The notes under the pieces: model-generated
Told to the model about the DNA's origin: nothing
Database searches by the model: none
The model's input: the letters and a program-made list of their open reading frames with translations, nothing else
Part shown: positions 11,053-23,352 of the stretch, one piece after another
How the letters are laid out: every line of letters begins with the position of its first letter
Position numbering within the stretch: the first letter of the stretch is position 1
Assembly (NCBI RefSeq): GCF_030253575.1
Contig: NC_080559.1
Span: 4,176,501 to 4,240,500 of the forward strand
Direction: 5' to 3'
Source of the DNA: Rhododendron vialii
Lineage: Eukaryota > Streptophyta > Magnoliopsida > Ericales > Ericaceae
Length of the DNA: 64,000 nucleotides
Made by a program: the position numbers and the translations under genes

Positions 11053-11383
11053 TCTAAATTCTTTATTACTCATTCCGTCCCGATTTGTTTGTTCATTTTT
11101 TAACTTTTTAATGTCTTTTTTCTAAATTCTTTATTACTCATTCCGTCCCGATTTGTTTGTTCATTTTTTAACTTTTTAATGTCCGAAAATATTTGTCCAT
11201 TTAACTTTTTAATGAATTAAATGTCCTTTTTGCCCTTACTTTTTTGAATAAATGAATTTTTTAAAAAAGTTAAAAGGATAAATGTTGAAAAGTTAAATGT
11301 TTGTAGGTGTAATTATTATGCTCTCTAAAAAAATTAAGTTACCAAAAATGGATAAACAAATTAGGACAAAGAGAGTAGTAATT
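11053..11383. mobile_element. Stowaway-like MITE with internally duplicated left end
   Basis: The left side carries cattccgtcccgatttgttt and the right side gataaacaaattaggacaaa followed by gagagtagta, imperfect inverted ends of the Tc1/mariner Stowaway type with TA-flanked termini. The left end is present twice: a 68-bp unit starting tctaaattctttattactca occurs at 11053 and again at 11121. No coding capacity. Confidence 0.65.
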
Positions 11384-12300
11384 TTGAGTCAAATGTGTAC
11401 TACTCCATAAAAGAATATTAAAAACTGAACAAATTCTACAAAAGCCAAAACTAAGTTAAAAGTTACAAAAAGTATTTAAGATTTTAGTTTGAACTTTAAT
11501 TCTAATTTTCCTCGTCAGGTAAAAGAAACCAAATATTTAGATTAAAATTATTATTTTTACTAACAACAAAAACAAATTACGTAAAAGGTAGGAGTAAATG
11601 AATTTGATCCAAAGTCATTAGTCTTCGTGGAAATGTTTAAAACACACCAATTTCTCGAGATTTTTCTGTCTTAGAATCATTAATATTTGTGAATGAGATT
11701 GCAGTGGAAAAGAAATTCTTGAATATATCGTTACAGAAAATCATTGTCCAGAAAAAACTCTCTAGAACCCAAAAAATCACCTCTTTTTTTTTCCTTTATG
11801 AAATACTAGCAATTAAAAATTGGAGTTTCGAAAAATTTTACATTCATATTAGCAATTAAAAATTGGAGTTTCGAAAAATTTTACATTCATATTTCTCTGT
11901 GCACCAATTTCTGAGTCAATATCTATCTTTCCTCTCCAAATTCCAACTCTTCTCCCACTCAAAAACAAAATCTACTTCAACTCTGTTGTTCCTACAACTC
12001 ACAGGGTCCTCCCTAATGTACTCTTTCTCTAAATAAATGTTCCGCCCACAAACGTAAGCAACAAAAAAAAAAACATTTATTTATTAAAAAATTTAAACTT
12101 TTTTCACAACTTGAAAAAACTCATTGATATCTATTAATTTTTGAACGAAAAAATACATCTTTTTAGAGGCTTAGGTTTGCAGTCCGGACATTTATTGTCT
12201 GCCAAACTCTCCTAATCCCAATTGACGACTTTAGGTGTAAATAACGTTGGCTAATCTCTATAACGTGCCTAAATTTATGAAACATTCTTCTTACATGAAA
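11384..12300. other. Intergenic, with one short tandem duplication
   Basis: AT-rich, no gene recognised. A 43-bp unit starting agcaattaaaaattggagtt is repeated in tandem at 11808-11893. Confidence 0.5.
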
Positions 12301-12548
12301 TTGTTAAAAGCTCCAGAAGATCTCCAGAGAAGAGAAGAAACATGAGCAGAAACCATCTACGTCTGCTCAACACAGTTTCATTGCATTTGGTTGAACACAT
12401 TAGAGACACACAGCTGGTAGTAGAGTACCACCATTTTCACAGGTCCCGATTGACGATGATAGGTTAATTGTACACACAGCACAAATAAAACAAGGTGTCC
12501 TACAATTTTCACAAGGATAATAGATAATACGTTTAGGATACACACGCA

Positions 12549-14050
12549 TCACCAAACGCAGCGGTAAGTGACTTTAACCACTTGCCCCTTCTCCAGTCCT
12601 TAATATCGTGAAATCGCATCTTTCTGTAACATCCGAGGAAGCTGCAGAAAAATAAAAACAAAAAAAAGTGCAGGAGTAAGCAGATTCACTGACTGGATTA
12701 AAGAGTATCGATGTGTTACCTTACTCTTTAACACATAAATTTCCGTCTTCAGCGCATATGAAAAGGCACAATATGTGTTTTGAACACTTCGGAAGGCATT
12801 AAGACGATATCTTATGATTAATGCACATGAGTTGTGATCCTATACGCTTAATCTCATCATTGCTAATCGAATGTGACTTACATTTAAATTAAAGGCGAGT
12901 TTCGACTAAATTTTTCGTCTGATGGAGACACCGTGATTTTTGTGGAAATTAGAGAATTCAAACAAAGCATGGTTCTCAATTACTTGGTCAGCTTATGGAT
13001 CATCTTCTCCAGTTTGTTTCTACTAACATAGTTAAATGTAACTTGCATTATATTGCCTCATTCAAGTAAGTTAGAAAGTGGGGACAATTAATAGAGCTAT
13101 ATCACGTACCGGAGTATAATTGATTTTCTCAAGGCTATTGAGCATCACTAAAGGATTTTAGTGATTACTGATTAGTATATAAAGTATTTACGCTCCTCTA
13201 CACTATGTGGATGATACCATTAAATTGAAGAGTGGTCCTAGCAAATTGCAATAGAATTCTGATCATATATTTCTGCTTATCCTATCTGATAACAGCCAAT
13301 AAATACTGCTCCCAATGCAATATACTACTAAAATTAGTCTCCGAATTTGGATTGTAAGCTCAAAATCTCAGAATAAGTGGGAAAAGCATTTTTTGCATGT
13401 ACACACATAGCTAATAACTTAAGATACTCAAAACAATCAGATACACCACGAACCAGAATTTGGAAAAACATATAAACAATACCCAATTCATTTCCTGATT
13501 TGACAGCTATGTCTGCATACACAAAAGTAATCCAAGTTATAATTTACCTTATGAAATCCACTATATTTGACTTATCTAGATTTGAGATAATGGATACTGG
13601 ATTTACATGAAGCAGCAAAGCTAAAAATGTATATAGATACGTGTCTAATCACACCGTACTCCTAATAGCACTTCAAAAATGAGCAATAGCTACTTGCCTA
13701 CTTCTAAGCAGCAACATGTAAAAACTATAGAGTCCATGCCAAGAATCAAGATCAATTAGGATACACATATAATCACCTTTCAGTTGCCAGAAGAGAATGC
13801 TACTTCATATAGTATACATTGCCTACTACAATATGTTATGCTGTTAACAAACTAAACAATAGATATCCTACCTACAAATGCGAAATCAGTTTTTAGCTTT
13901 GAGTAATACAAAACGATCACATAATTAATAACTGACCTGTTTTTCCTCCAAACTAAACTTCTTCAAGAGCTTCTTTTTCTCTTCATCAGTCAGTACACGG
14001 TGCTTTGGCTTTAACGCATGCTTTGTGATGTTAACAAGCAATTCGGTAAT
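12549..14050 (-). pseudogene. Duplicated 3' half of the Pol V subunit 5 gene, degenerate
   Basis: Exon 3 (13937-14050) is intact in frame and keeps both splice sites. Exon 4 (12549-12641) reads LPRMLQKDAISRY and then TAA where the intact gene has a second Tyr codon. It also lacks 33 bp relative to the intact exon (93 against 126 nt), removing the residues between VKVTY and RCVW; the deletion lies between two GTCACTTA repeats. Similarity to the functional locus runs through intron and flank (about 12304-14340 against 23114-24763). Exons 1 and 2 are absent. It is a segmental, not processed, partial duplicate and cannot encode a polymerase subunit. Confidence 0.9.
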
Positions 14051-14879
14051 CTAAACACACAGAGTTAAGACATTAGAGGCATGCAATCAAACTCAATCAC
14101 AATACTATTTCACCTTATCAGTTATCACAACTTCTTAACCCTTTGCCATAAGCCAATACAAGGAATGACTCCCGCTAATAGAGTCCTTTCATGTTAATCC
14201 CAAGAGATTAATCACATTTTACTCCAAATTGACCAAATAACTTTATCTCCTTCAAAGGAGATACCTAACTCAACAAAACCTTCCCTCAAAATCCCAAATT
14301 ACTGCTGGAAGGCAACTAAGAAATCATCTTCCCTTGATGAAAATGCTAAGGTTGCTCCGTTCATCGCAATGCCTTCCTTGGGATTGAGTCATATCTAATA
14401 ATGTTTTAATGGGCACAAATCTTGCATGATCAATCATTGCTAGTGATGCCTCTGTTACACCTAATTCGGAGATGCAAACATATTACGGAGTACTTTTTTT
14501 TTTTTTTGCTGATCAAAAAAAAAAAAAAACATATTACTGTACTATTTTTGACTGTCTTTAGAGATGCCACGAATACTCAAAAAAGTCAAAATCATGCCAA
14601 TCATGCCATTGAAGCACAAGAAAAGTCTCGGCAAATTAGGCAATGTGCTTGTTGCTACTATTCCAAATTCTTTTCCATCTTCCTAATTGATATCTCAAAC
14701 TATGACCCTCCTTGAGATGTCAAAACAGAGAACTTGATTACTAATTTCTCAACCCTATCAGCTTGCAAATGGCTATGAATGCGTTGAGAAGTGGGACCAA
14801 AGGGTTTCTTTAATTTTTTTGATAATAAACATAAATTTGGATTATACTTGAAGGCTACAAGTCCCTTTAACCAGTTGGA

Positions 14880-14965
14880 GTTCCTAGAAGGCATCTTGTC
14901 CGCCGGAAAGGCTACATCTAGTACCGGATCAATGATTTGAACGAGATGACCCTGGTTTTCTTCAA
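14880..14965 (-). other. Fragment of plastid atpB (nuclear plastid DNA insertion)
   Basis: The minus strand reads NQGHLVQIIDPVLDVAFPAD followed by KMPS, clearly related to the N-terminal region of chloroplast ATP synthase beta (QIIGPVLDVAFPPGKMP). Nucleotide identity is also evident over caaatcattg and ccggtactagatgtagcctt. The flanking frame does not continue as ATP synthase, so this is a short, mutated plastid-derived insert of well under 150 bp, lodged between two duplicated nuclear blocks. Confidence 0.7.
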
Positions 14966-14979
14966 TCACAGAATCCATA

Positions 14980-15490
14980 TACTCCTCTTAACTACTATAT
15001 CTACCAATCTAAAGTCAAGTTTGTTCAGAGGTGAAGAACAAAAATACCAAACACTGAATGATATAGACAAATCTAAAAAGTTACAAACAAAAGTACTACA
15101 ATAAAATGCACACACCCTTTACTAGCATTCATTTTATATATAAAAATTCTCACGACAGATACCAATGCATCTTACAATCATCAATGAGCGTAGTCCAGGT
15201 CTTGTTTGGTCATGCAGCCATGCTCAAATATAGGATTTTCACTCCAAACATATATTTAGATGCCTAGTGACATCAAAAAGAAAACTCAATCACACGAAAT
15301 AGATTAGTATACACCAACAAAAGAATCAAATAAACCAATTATTCCCATTCGCAGTTAATTACTTCACAGAGAAACAAACGTTACATACCAAAAAGAAACA
15401 GACAGAGCTAAGCTAACAAACATGTGAAAGCTTCACCATTGTCCACACTAATCAAGAAACACCGTTTTCTTTAACGAACTACGTGTGTAT
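14980..15490. repeat. Non-coding block duplicated at 30.8-31.6 kb
   Basis: Long stretches match the region downstream of the glutaredoxin gene at about 31140-31560, for example tcacgacagataccaat, ctcaaatataggatttt and ccaaacatatattt, with small indels. A second stretch near 15340-15480 matches about 30770-30900. Together with the Pol V subunit remnant just to the left, this shows that more than one piece of the 23-32 kb region was copied into 12-15.5 kb. Confidence 0.75.
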
Positions 15491-17098
15491 GCTCAGTGGA
15501 ATAACAAACTCTCTAGTGTAGGCATCATACCTATCACAGACGCCTAGTAAGCATATTCCTGTTTGCTTCCAGAATGCCTTAGCTGAAAATAATATTATTA
15601 GGAAAAAAAAAAAGCACTTGAGTGACATAAATCCTGCCTTACTAACCAAATCCTTTTGCTGTCATTGTACTGTCCAATGTTTGCTCAACTTCACTGAACA
15701 GCTAAACCTACCGGAGAAATTTCGGTGATAGAACACTGATTAAAGTTCAGACTCCATAAACCAAGAAAATCGTACATTGCAAATCTAGACAAAGCAGGAC
15801 CAACTAAGTGAAATCATTAAGCACAAAGTAACAACAATGAACACACCAAACTTCAAGTTCGAAAAGGTCCACGAGAAAATTTTGATAATTCTGTTTCGGT
15901 AATCTGTATCAACTAAAACATGAAGATCAGTAGCAGAATTTTGCTAAGGAAAACCCACTTAGATTTCTCAACATCATGCCAGCAGAACAATAAGGCACTA
16001 AGAGCATCATATCCCTCAGTTAGCAAACTCCAAGCAGCGTAGTTGCTATACGTAATTGAATATTGTTGGAACAACTTCCACATACCCAACTCTTCGAAAA
16101 CTATTTTGTCGCAATGACACAAAACAAAAAAGACTTACAAGCGAAACAGATTCAGTAGCTGGCACATACACCAAATGTCAATTTGCTTAAACTAACAAAA
16201 CTACATGTGTCAGCAACCCCACATGCATTATGTAGGGAAATGCCCCTCATAGAACAAGCATAGCCAATGACAAGGTGCAAGATGTCTACTCCAATTGTAA
16301 CACGTTCTGATTAACATCACCTAGCCTTGGGCTCTATCCAATATGGCAATACCACATATAACAAGAACTTGTCCAAAGCAAGAAAAGATGCACTAGAGGA
16401 TTACCATTTGGATGTGCTGCAAATATGAATAATGGTAATGGGTCATCAATGTTAATGCGTTTGATTCAACAGTAACACCAAATAAGAATAGTGCTGAAGG
16501 GAAGCATCAATCAGGATGCACCAACTAGTAGAACGACGATGAACGATACTTTTAGACGCAATTGACAAAAGCTGCAGGTCTGAGCATTAAATAATTATTG
16601 CTCTTTTAGAATGGATCAAACCAATGTGACAGAGTTCCAGTTTAATGTAGTGCTAACGCACTGCTGCTGCAATAAAACAGCCCAAAAATTGCAGATTGCA
16701 GTTTTTTGTTCCTCGATTGACAAAAGATCGTGAACCAAACCCAGAAATCTATTTCCAGAATACTATGTAATAAAGCAACAGTCGGCATATACACAGAAGC
16801 TTAGACCATAGTGGATTAGAGAGTAACCATATCATTACACACGTAATGTAGCAGCTGTGTACCTAAAGCTCTAAGCACTCAGTTGAATGCCACTGGCACC
16901 TTCATTGAGCTTATTAGTCTGACCTCAATGTAAATAATAAGGTTCACGCATTTAAAACAAGAAACTTTCGTACCAACTCAAAAAACTCAAGAACAAATTG
17001 CGAAATGCAACCGTAACAAATTTGACGAAAAAATGATGCAACACTAACCAAAAAGCGCCAACTTTCTGGAAAAAAATCTAATGAATCTGCAACCTGTC
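15491..17098. other. 3' flank of SEC15, no gene recognised
   Basis: AT-rich sequence with only short frames. It may contain the SEC15 3' UTR near 16900-17098. Nothing else identified. Confidence 0.5.
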
Positions 17099-19474
17099 TT
17101 AGTTGAAATCCCTGAGTCTTTTTTTCAGGACGTCCATTGACTTCTTGCGAGAACTTTGTTTGGTATTTCTGCTTGAAAGACTTCCAAAGAGCCTGTCAGG
17201 AGAATCCTTGAACTTCTCACATATAGTAGCCACCTTCTTGTAGTCCAAGGTATTGTAGTTCTTCTCCCTTATAACAGGATTCATGAAGTTCTCAGGCTGA
17301 CTGCTCATCAGAAGGTTTAACAATTGCCTTGCTTCAATCAAGCACCCACGAAAACTACCTTCCTTGTATATCTCACTCAATCCAGCACTGTGAAACCTCT
17401 CATCCGCAAAAGATTCTAATGCCTTGAGATCATTGTTGATTCCCATAACTGCATTAGCACTGAACCTCTTCACACTATCACTAAGAAAAGCAGCCACAAT
17501 GGAGTTGGAAATGTGCTCAAGAGCTCCACTCCCAACCTTAAAGAAAGCATCCAGGGGTAGAATTTGCTGTGCGGTTGACATAACAGAGTCAAGGTAAATA
17601 ACCACCTCATTTATGTAGTCATGTGCATTTGGTGGCGTATCGTCCGGAGTCCAATTCACATTTTCGGTAAGAGCCATAAACTCATCCAACTTGGAGTTCA
17701 CCAAATTGAGCATAGCGAGATAAGCTGCATCTCTGGATGTCTTAAGTACCACCTTTGCCGTTAAACTAGCCTGGGGCCTTTCAACCGATCGGATGGGGAT
17801 CCCACATTGCTGGGCAGCCTGTTGTAGGAAAAAATCGCAAGCTCTTTCGAGAACAGCTATGTTTGCAGCGATCTGCATTGCTCGAGAGACACCTGTGGTG
17901 CCACTGTGAATAGTATTGAGAATAGCTTCATTCAAAACATCAATCAAGAGCTTATCCAAATACTTCCTAACAAAATTGAAGACATTCATTTGGTTCCCAT
18001 AAGACAAGTAGTTGACTGAGTCCTTTATGAATGATCTAACAATGCGGCAGCAATCGGGTACCATGCAAGAGAAGGGTGCAATATATGGGAAAGCAGGCAT
18101 TATATCTGAGCCTTGAAGATGGAACATCAGGACATTTGTTTGGTAGTCTGACTCCTTTTTCATTACCATTTGCTCAAATGTATCATTGGAAAGGACATCA
18201 GTGATTTGTTGCCTACACTCTGCCAAAAGAAGGTTGTGGTACTTTCCATGGCTAGTGTTGAGGGTATCAAGAATTGGGCTCACTTCGTAACCATATTGTC
18301 TAAGTGTTGTTCCAAGAAGAGTCAAATAATCCTTAACCAGGAGAAGATGGCTTGCAGAATCCATATGCGAAAATTGTTCCTCCAACACCGCGGTCACTTT
18401 AGCAACAGCTGTTTCCCACATGGTCTCAACCTGATTAGGCAACAATAGCCCGCCAGCAGTCCTTAAGACTCTATCCTCCACTATAAAATACCCTGCGATT
18501 TGTGCTAGAAAGGTTTGATGGGATTCAAGAAACGATAGTGCTGAAGATATTTGCAAGTCTGAACTTAGCTGCAATAATCGGTTCTTGTAATAGTACTTGC
18601 GAAACTGCTCTTGGAGCCCTAGGCAAGCGTGTATGTGATACGCCCGGTAAAGGGGTGTGAGATCAAACTTCAGAATAGAATCTTCGTCAATATCTTCAAC
18701 ATCTAAAGTGTATATAATATCTCCAAACCCTGAACAACTCTGCTCCTCGGCTTTTCTTTGTCGAGCTAGCATGTCCTCATCTCTCTGCCTGGCTGAAGCG
18801 GCATATCCTATGGCCGTTTGTCCGATTTCCTTTGCAGTGCTTCTAATGTGAACTAGCCATTCATTAACTAGACTGGTGACCTTTTTCTCAATGTGTAATT
18901 TTATTACTGGTATTCTCTTCTCGATGAGTACCCTAAGAGCCTTTACAGGAATATTTAGTGAATAAGTTTTCTCAATCAGATCAATGGTTTTTAGAGCAGG
19001 GTAAAACCGACCCTCAGAAATGTGACTGTTACACTTGACGCATAGATCCAATACTTGAACACAATTTCTCGACATTTGAATGGCATCAGCTACATTCTTC
19101 TTGATTGAGTAAGATTCGAGGAGATCCTCGAGTTTGAGAAGAAGAGCAGTCCCAACCTCTTGTACACGAAAATTATCGCTAGCGAGTTCACTCTTAAGCT
19201 CCTCAGCATCGACCAGCACACCACGGAGCTCATCAACTGCAAGAATGAATTCCTCATAATGGAGCTTACAGAGTTCCTCAATTTCAACTTCCTTCTTCTT
19301 GGCTACAATCTTGAGTTGGTGAAGGAGGGTTTCAGGCCTCCCCGTCTCAAAGGCATGCTTGACCATAGGACCCAGATCCTCTCCATTCCCAATCAAAGTT
19401 GCGAGGACCAAGTCTTCACCGGTTGTATCCCCATTCTCCGCTACAATTCTCCTCTTGGGTTTTGCACTCATCAT
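17099..19474 (-). CDS. SEC15A: Exocyst complex component SEC15 (SEC15A-like)
   Basis: A single uninterrupted coding exon of 791 residues matches the length and layout of plant SEC15. The N-terminus [20 protein letters not shown] then [16 protein letters not shown] is the family signature. Further conserved blocks are [71 protein letters not shown] and the C-terminal [23 protein letters not shown]15 is the subunit of the octameric exocyst that links the Rab GTPase on secretory vesicles to the tethering complex, mediating delivery to the plasma membrane. The C-terminal helical Sec15 domain covers about residues 450-770. The first of two adjacent Met codons is taken as start. The 5' leader is probably spliced, as expected for an intronless coding region set in a long AT-rich upstream region. 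The choice of A over B paralog rests on overall resemblance and is less certain. Confidence 0.95.
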   Translation of the reverse strand: MMSAKPKRRIVAENGDTTGEDLVLATLIGNGEDLGPMVKHAFETGRPETLLHQLKIVAKKKEVEIEELCKLHYEEFILAVDELRGVLVDAEELKSELASDNFRVQEVGTALLLKLEDLLESYSIKKNVADAIQMSRNCVQVLDLCVKCNSHISEGRFYPALKTIDLIEKTYSLNIPVKALRVLIEKRIPVIKLHIEKKVTSLVNEWLVHIRSTAKEIGQTAIGYAASARQRDEDMLARQRKAEEQSCSGFGDIIYTLDVEDIDEDSILKFDLTPLYRAYHIHACLGLQEQFRKYYYKNRLLQLSSDLQISSALSFLESHQTFLAQIAGYFIVEDRVLRTAGGLLLPNQVETMWETAVAKVTAVLEEQFSHMDSASHLLLVKDYLTLLGTTLRQYGYEVSPILDTLNTSHGKYHNLLLAECRQQITDVLSNDTFEQMVMKKESDYQTNVLMFHLQGSDIMPAFPYIAPFSCMVPDCCRIVRSFIKDSVNYLSYGNQMNVFNFVRKYLDKLLIDVLNEAILNTIHSGTTGVSRAMQIAANIAVLERACDFFLQQAAQQCGIPIRSVERPQASLTAKVVLKTSRDAAYLAMLNLVNSKLDEFMALTENVNWTPDDTPPNAHDYINEVVIYLDSVMSTAQQILPLDAFFKVGSGALEHISNSIVAAFLSDSVKRFSANAVMGINNDLKALESFADERFHSAGLSEIYKEGSFRGCLIEARQLLNLLMSSQPENFMNPVIREKNYNTLDYKKVATICEKFKDSPDRLFGSLSSRNTKQSSRKKSMDVLKKRLRDFN

Positions 19475-20937
19475 TCTGATTACCTACATATGAACCAGAA
19501 AGAAGATTACTTCTATCATATAACTGAAGTACTGAACTAGAAAGAAACAATGAAAATTTAGACCCTTTTCGGAAAAACGATTTCTAGAAAATCTTTCCGT
19601 GGAAACGTTTTTCTAAAAAAAAAATCTTGTTTTGCGGTGTTCAGTTGTGACAAGAAATTGTTTTCCTTTCTAGTGTTTGGTTGACACGAAAATTATAAAT
19701 ATGACAAATCCACCAAAATAACATGTTTATGGAAGTCATAAATATAACAAAATAACGATAGATATCAAGTACATCAGGTCATTAAACTAGATAGAGCCAA
19801 CTAGTATAACTAATGAAACAAGTAAACCTTAATCGGAAGATTCGGAACCCCCAATTTGGGGTTTGTCAGTTGTAACACCTGATTGAAGGAGAACCCAAAA
19901 CAACACAGGTGATGAATTTCATGTCCCTGGAGTGTTTATTTAAGGAAAACCTCTGTAGCTCAAAAGTTCACTAATCAAATCCTACAAAATCGGATTCAAA
20001 TCGCAAAACTTAGTTGAAATTGTAGATTGAAAACGAAAACAACTTTCCATGCGAACTATCTAGTCAGAAATTTCAAGATAAAAGTGATGGTGAGAAAGAG
20101 AGAGAGAGATAGAGAAAGCGATCAATGTCTCCTCTCTTCCTGTATATTAATAGCACCCATATTTGCCAAGAACAAAAATCGAAAGACAATTCATGTTCTG
20201 AGAAATTTAATGGTTCGTTTCTTGGGAAAACACTTGCCGAAAGAACCGAATGCCTTAGTTACCAGTAGGAAAATAGTAAGTATATTACACCCCATTTTCA
20301 TCTGCGCATTCAATTAGGGATATAATGGGTTACAAGTTATTTATAAACACCATTTAAATAGAAACCATATTCAAATCAGAACAATGAACCAAATGCCACA
20401 GGTAAATCCCAAAAAACGGAAGAAGAAAAAGGGAATCAAACGCATTCAAACCTAGATTGCGACGAGGTCTGAAGGTTGCAGTAAAATGGAGCCGAACTAG
20501 AAGAGAGAATATGAATCCCCAAGCCCAAGTTGAGGTCTCTTTTGCAGGTTTGGAAAGATAAAAAATCGGCCGAAGGATAAAGAAAATTTCTTTGATGTTC
20601 TTCGAAAGGGCATTTTATCGAGAAAATTGAGAATTAGTAACACTACCAAGTAGCAATGGTTCAATTCGACTAGGCCCGAAAGAAGTAGAGGACGACGTCA
20701 AGTAGGGATGCATGATCACCTTGAGCTAAAGCCGGGAAGCCATTCATATTCTTAAGCTGTCGAATCTAGTGAAAAAATCAGTGGGAAATGATATTAGTAC
20801 TCCAAATACGCACTCCAAAAAATAAAAGAAAATGAATTTAAAATTATACTAATTTTGGAGTGCCTGCATCAATTTTTAGAGTACCAATATCATTTTCCCT
20901 TTTCAAAAGTCCAAAATGAAAATACTTTTCGGTTTTT
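19475..20937. other. Upstream region of SEC15
   Basis: Contains the SEC15 leader and promoter. A GA-rich tract is at 20094-20118. No other gene is recognised. Confidence 0.5.
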
Positions 20938-21581
20938 TAGAGGTGAGCATGATCCGAATTGGTTCGATTTTGTAGTAAACCAAGAATCAAACCAATACCT
21001 ATGGACAATGAATTTTGAGAACCAAATCAATCCATAAAATTCATAAAACCTAACTAATCCAGACCTTTAAGATACGGATCGGTTTCAATTTTGAACCACG
21101 GTTTGCTTGAAGTTAAAATATCAATTTTATACATGATTTAAAGTACTCAAAATGACATAGATAGATAAAAACCAAAAATTATACTATTCAATCTTAAAAT
21201 TCTATTGAAATCACCAAAACTCATCAAAATCAACCATCACCAAAACTCGTGAACTTATAGAAATTTTAGGCAATTACTATTCGTAGTAAAGGAATGTAGC
21301 GGTGAAGTGGGTACTAAATTAGGAAGTTAATTCACTATGGCATAGCCTATGTTTATTGGTGTATCTATATTAAATTAAAATGTATATAAATGTATATATA
21401 CGGTCCGGATCGGTTTGGAACCGCAACTGTTAATGTAAATCTACAAACCAAACCATATAACTCGGTTTTGAATTTTTTAAAACTAAGACCAAACCACACT
21501 ACTTAAAAACCAAACAAAATAATTCGGTTTGGATTGGTTTGGACTGAATTCACGGTTTAACGGATTATTTGTTCACCCCTA
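20938..21581. mobile_element. Non-autonomous hAT-like element, decayed
   Basis: The left end tagaggtgagcatgatccga and the right end, read in reverse complement (taggggtgaacaaataatcc), are imperfect inverted termini of the common plant hAT MITE type. Internally, cggtttgg/ccaaacc themes recur on both arms. No clear 8-bp target duplication remains, so the insertion is old. Confidence 0.55.
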
Positions 21582-22197
21582 ATTTTTTTCATTCATTAAA
21601 CTTAATTTATCACTAACTATATCAGAGGGGACTTGGAGAGGGGAGGGATGCTTAAGATAATTGAACACTGTTTTATGTGCATGAGACTACCAATTGCACT
21701 TGGTTTTTTTTTTTTTTTTGGTCATTCGGTAATCCTAATCTACTCTATCTTAAGGGACTTACGGGAAACGAACCCCGTCCATGTATATGGAAGGAATGTA
21801 AGGGAGGCATTAACTACACTCCTCTCCGCTCCACTTACCAACTACACTTTGATGAATACCTTTTTGTTAGGGAAATGATTTTGTCACTCTATTTTTTGTT
21901 AATGCCACTCCCCTACAAGTGTATTTTTGATGCAAAAATACACTTGCAGATGAGTGACGTTAACAAAAAAAATGAGTGACAAAATCAGCAGCCTTTTTAC
22001 CGGCACACTATTTCAAGTTGTTTGTGGTCTAATTTAAAAGGCAGTTTCAGAAACCCACAGGGCAGGAAAGGATATAATTACTTCTATATATAAGCACTAC
22101 AGAAACCTTATCTATGTAGGAGTACAAAACGGGATCCCGTTATGGATACTGTTTAAGTCCATCGTTTCACATCCTTCTGATCCTCGAGATGTCACAC
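21582..22197. other. Intergenic, no gene recognised
   Basis: AT-rich with a poly-T tract at 21704-21719 and a short imperfect hairpin around 21905-21985 (gtgtatttttg ... caaaaatacac). No coding signal. Confidence 0.45.
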
Positions 22198-22608
22198 TCA
22201 ATGAGAGCACCTGAACCCTTCAACGGAAGCATGCACGAATATGTGAACACTGTCTATTAGAACGACGACGAAAATCCTAGAGAGCCACTTTGGTCCCATC
22301 ACGCCATCACCTTCACCATCGCCGGCCTCCCTCGGGTCAACAAGCACGGATACCACCATAGACGAACTAGAGCTGTTCACACGGAAGCTATCTTCTTCCC
22401 CTGGATTTCTATCCCCGTGTTCTTTAGTGGAGCCATTGTGAGATCCAGCAGCAGGGGGAATGGGGACACCATGAAGGATCCTTCTGTTTCGTCCCTTGAC
22501 GATGTGGAATTTCTGAGAGCTTTCCAAATAAAGTTGTTTATTTTCCCTTGAGTAGGCATAGACCACACACTCTCCCGCAAAAGCTTCATTTGCTCCCTGT
22601 TGCTGCAT
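22198..22608 (-). CDS. Hypothetical protein or gene fragment, unrecognised
   Basis: An open frame of 136 codons with balanced composition. A central Gly/Ser-rich segment leads into SMVVSVLVDPREAGDGEGDG and then LSRIFVVVLIDSV, a hydrophobic stretch. Codon use looks more protein-like than in the surrounding AT-rich DNA, and the local GC rises. I do not recognise the family. It may be a gene fragment, since the frame ends shortly after the hydrophobic segment and no adjoining exon is visible. Confidence 0.3.
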   Translation of the reverse strand: MQQQGANEAFAGECVVYAYSRENKQLYLESSQKFHIVKGRNRRILHGVPIPPAAGSHNGSTKEHGDRNPGEEDSFRVNSSSSSMVVSVLVDPREAGDGEGDGVMGPKWLSRIFVVVLIDSVHIFVHASVEGFRCSH

Positions 22609-23352
22609 TCCCCAATTGCTCTTCTTATTTATTCACCGGTTAACTTTTCGAATCATTCGACATCGTATAACTTCTTGTGGTCCTTTGATTATGAGCATCT
22701 CCCACGGTTGAGATGTTATTTTCCCATCCATTGCTATAATCAGCTGAACTATTTGTAAACTTTATGCAATGACAAAAGGGCACTACGTGGAAAAGCTACC
22801 ACTGCCAATAGCAACTCATATAGCAAGTTATGAGAGAGAGTTTTACCATGTTGGATGACTCAAAAAGATTGTAGGAGAGAGCCATAAGAAACTCACTCCG
22901 GGCATCTTCCGAAGAATTTAACAGGAAAGTGCCAGCACATTAATGAGACGATTGAACGAAGAAAGAGATGGAGAGTTTCTCATACGATAGAAGCATAATC
23001 AGGAGGCGTCTTCCAAAATAGCGTCATTTGGTGTGAAAGAGGTGGGATGGTTGTGCTTGCTTGTTTTCATCCGTTCGATTTTCTCATTTATGAGTTGGAT
23101 GCTGATACTCTCCGGTTAAAAGCTCCAGGAGATTTCCAGAGAAGAGAAGAAACGATGAGCACACACCATTGTCTGCTTAACCGCAGTTTCATAGCATCGG
23201 TTAAACACATTGGAGACACATAGCTGGTAGAGTAGTAAAGTTCTACCATTTTCACAGTCCTACCATAGGTTTAAGGTTACACACAGCACAAATAAACAAG
23301 CCGTCCATCAATTTTCACACGGATAATGGATAATCCGTTTAAGATACACGCA
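22609..23352. other. 3' flank of the Pol V subunit gene
   Basis: No coding signal. From about 23114 rightwards the sequence matches the degenerate duplicate (about 12304 onward), including gttaaaagctccag and ccagagaagagaagaaac. This fixes the left boundary of the duplication. Confidence 0.6.
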
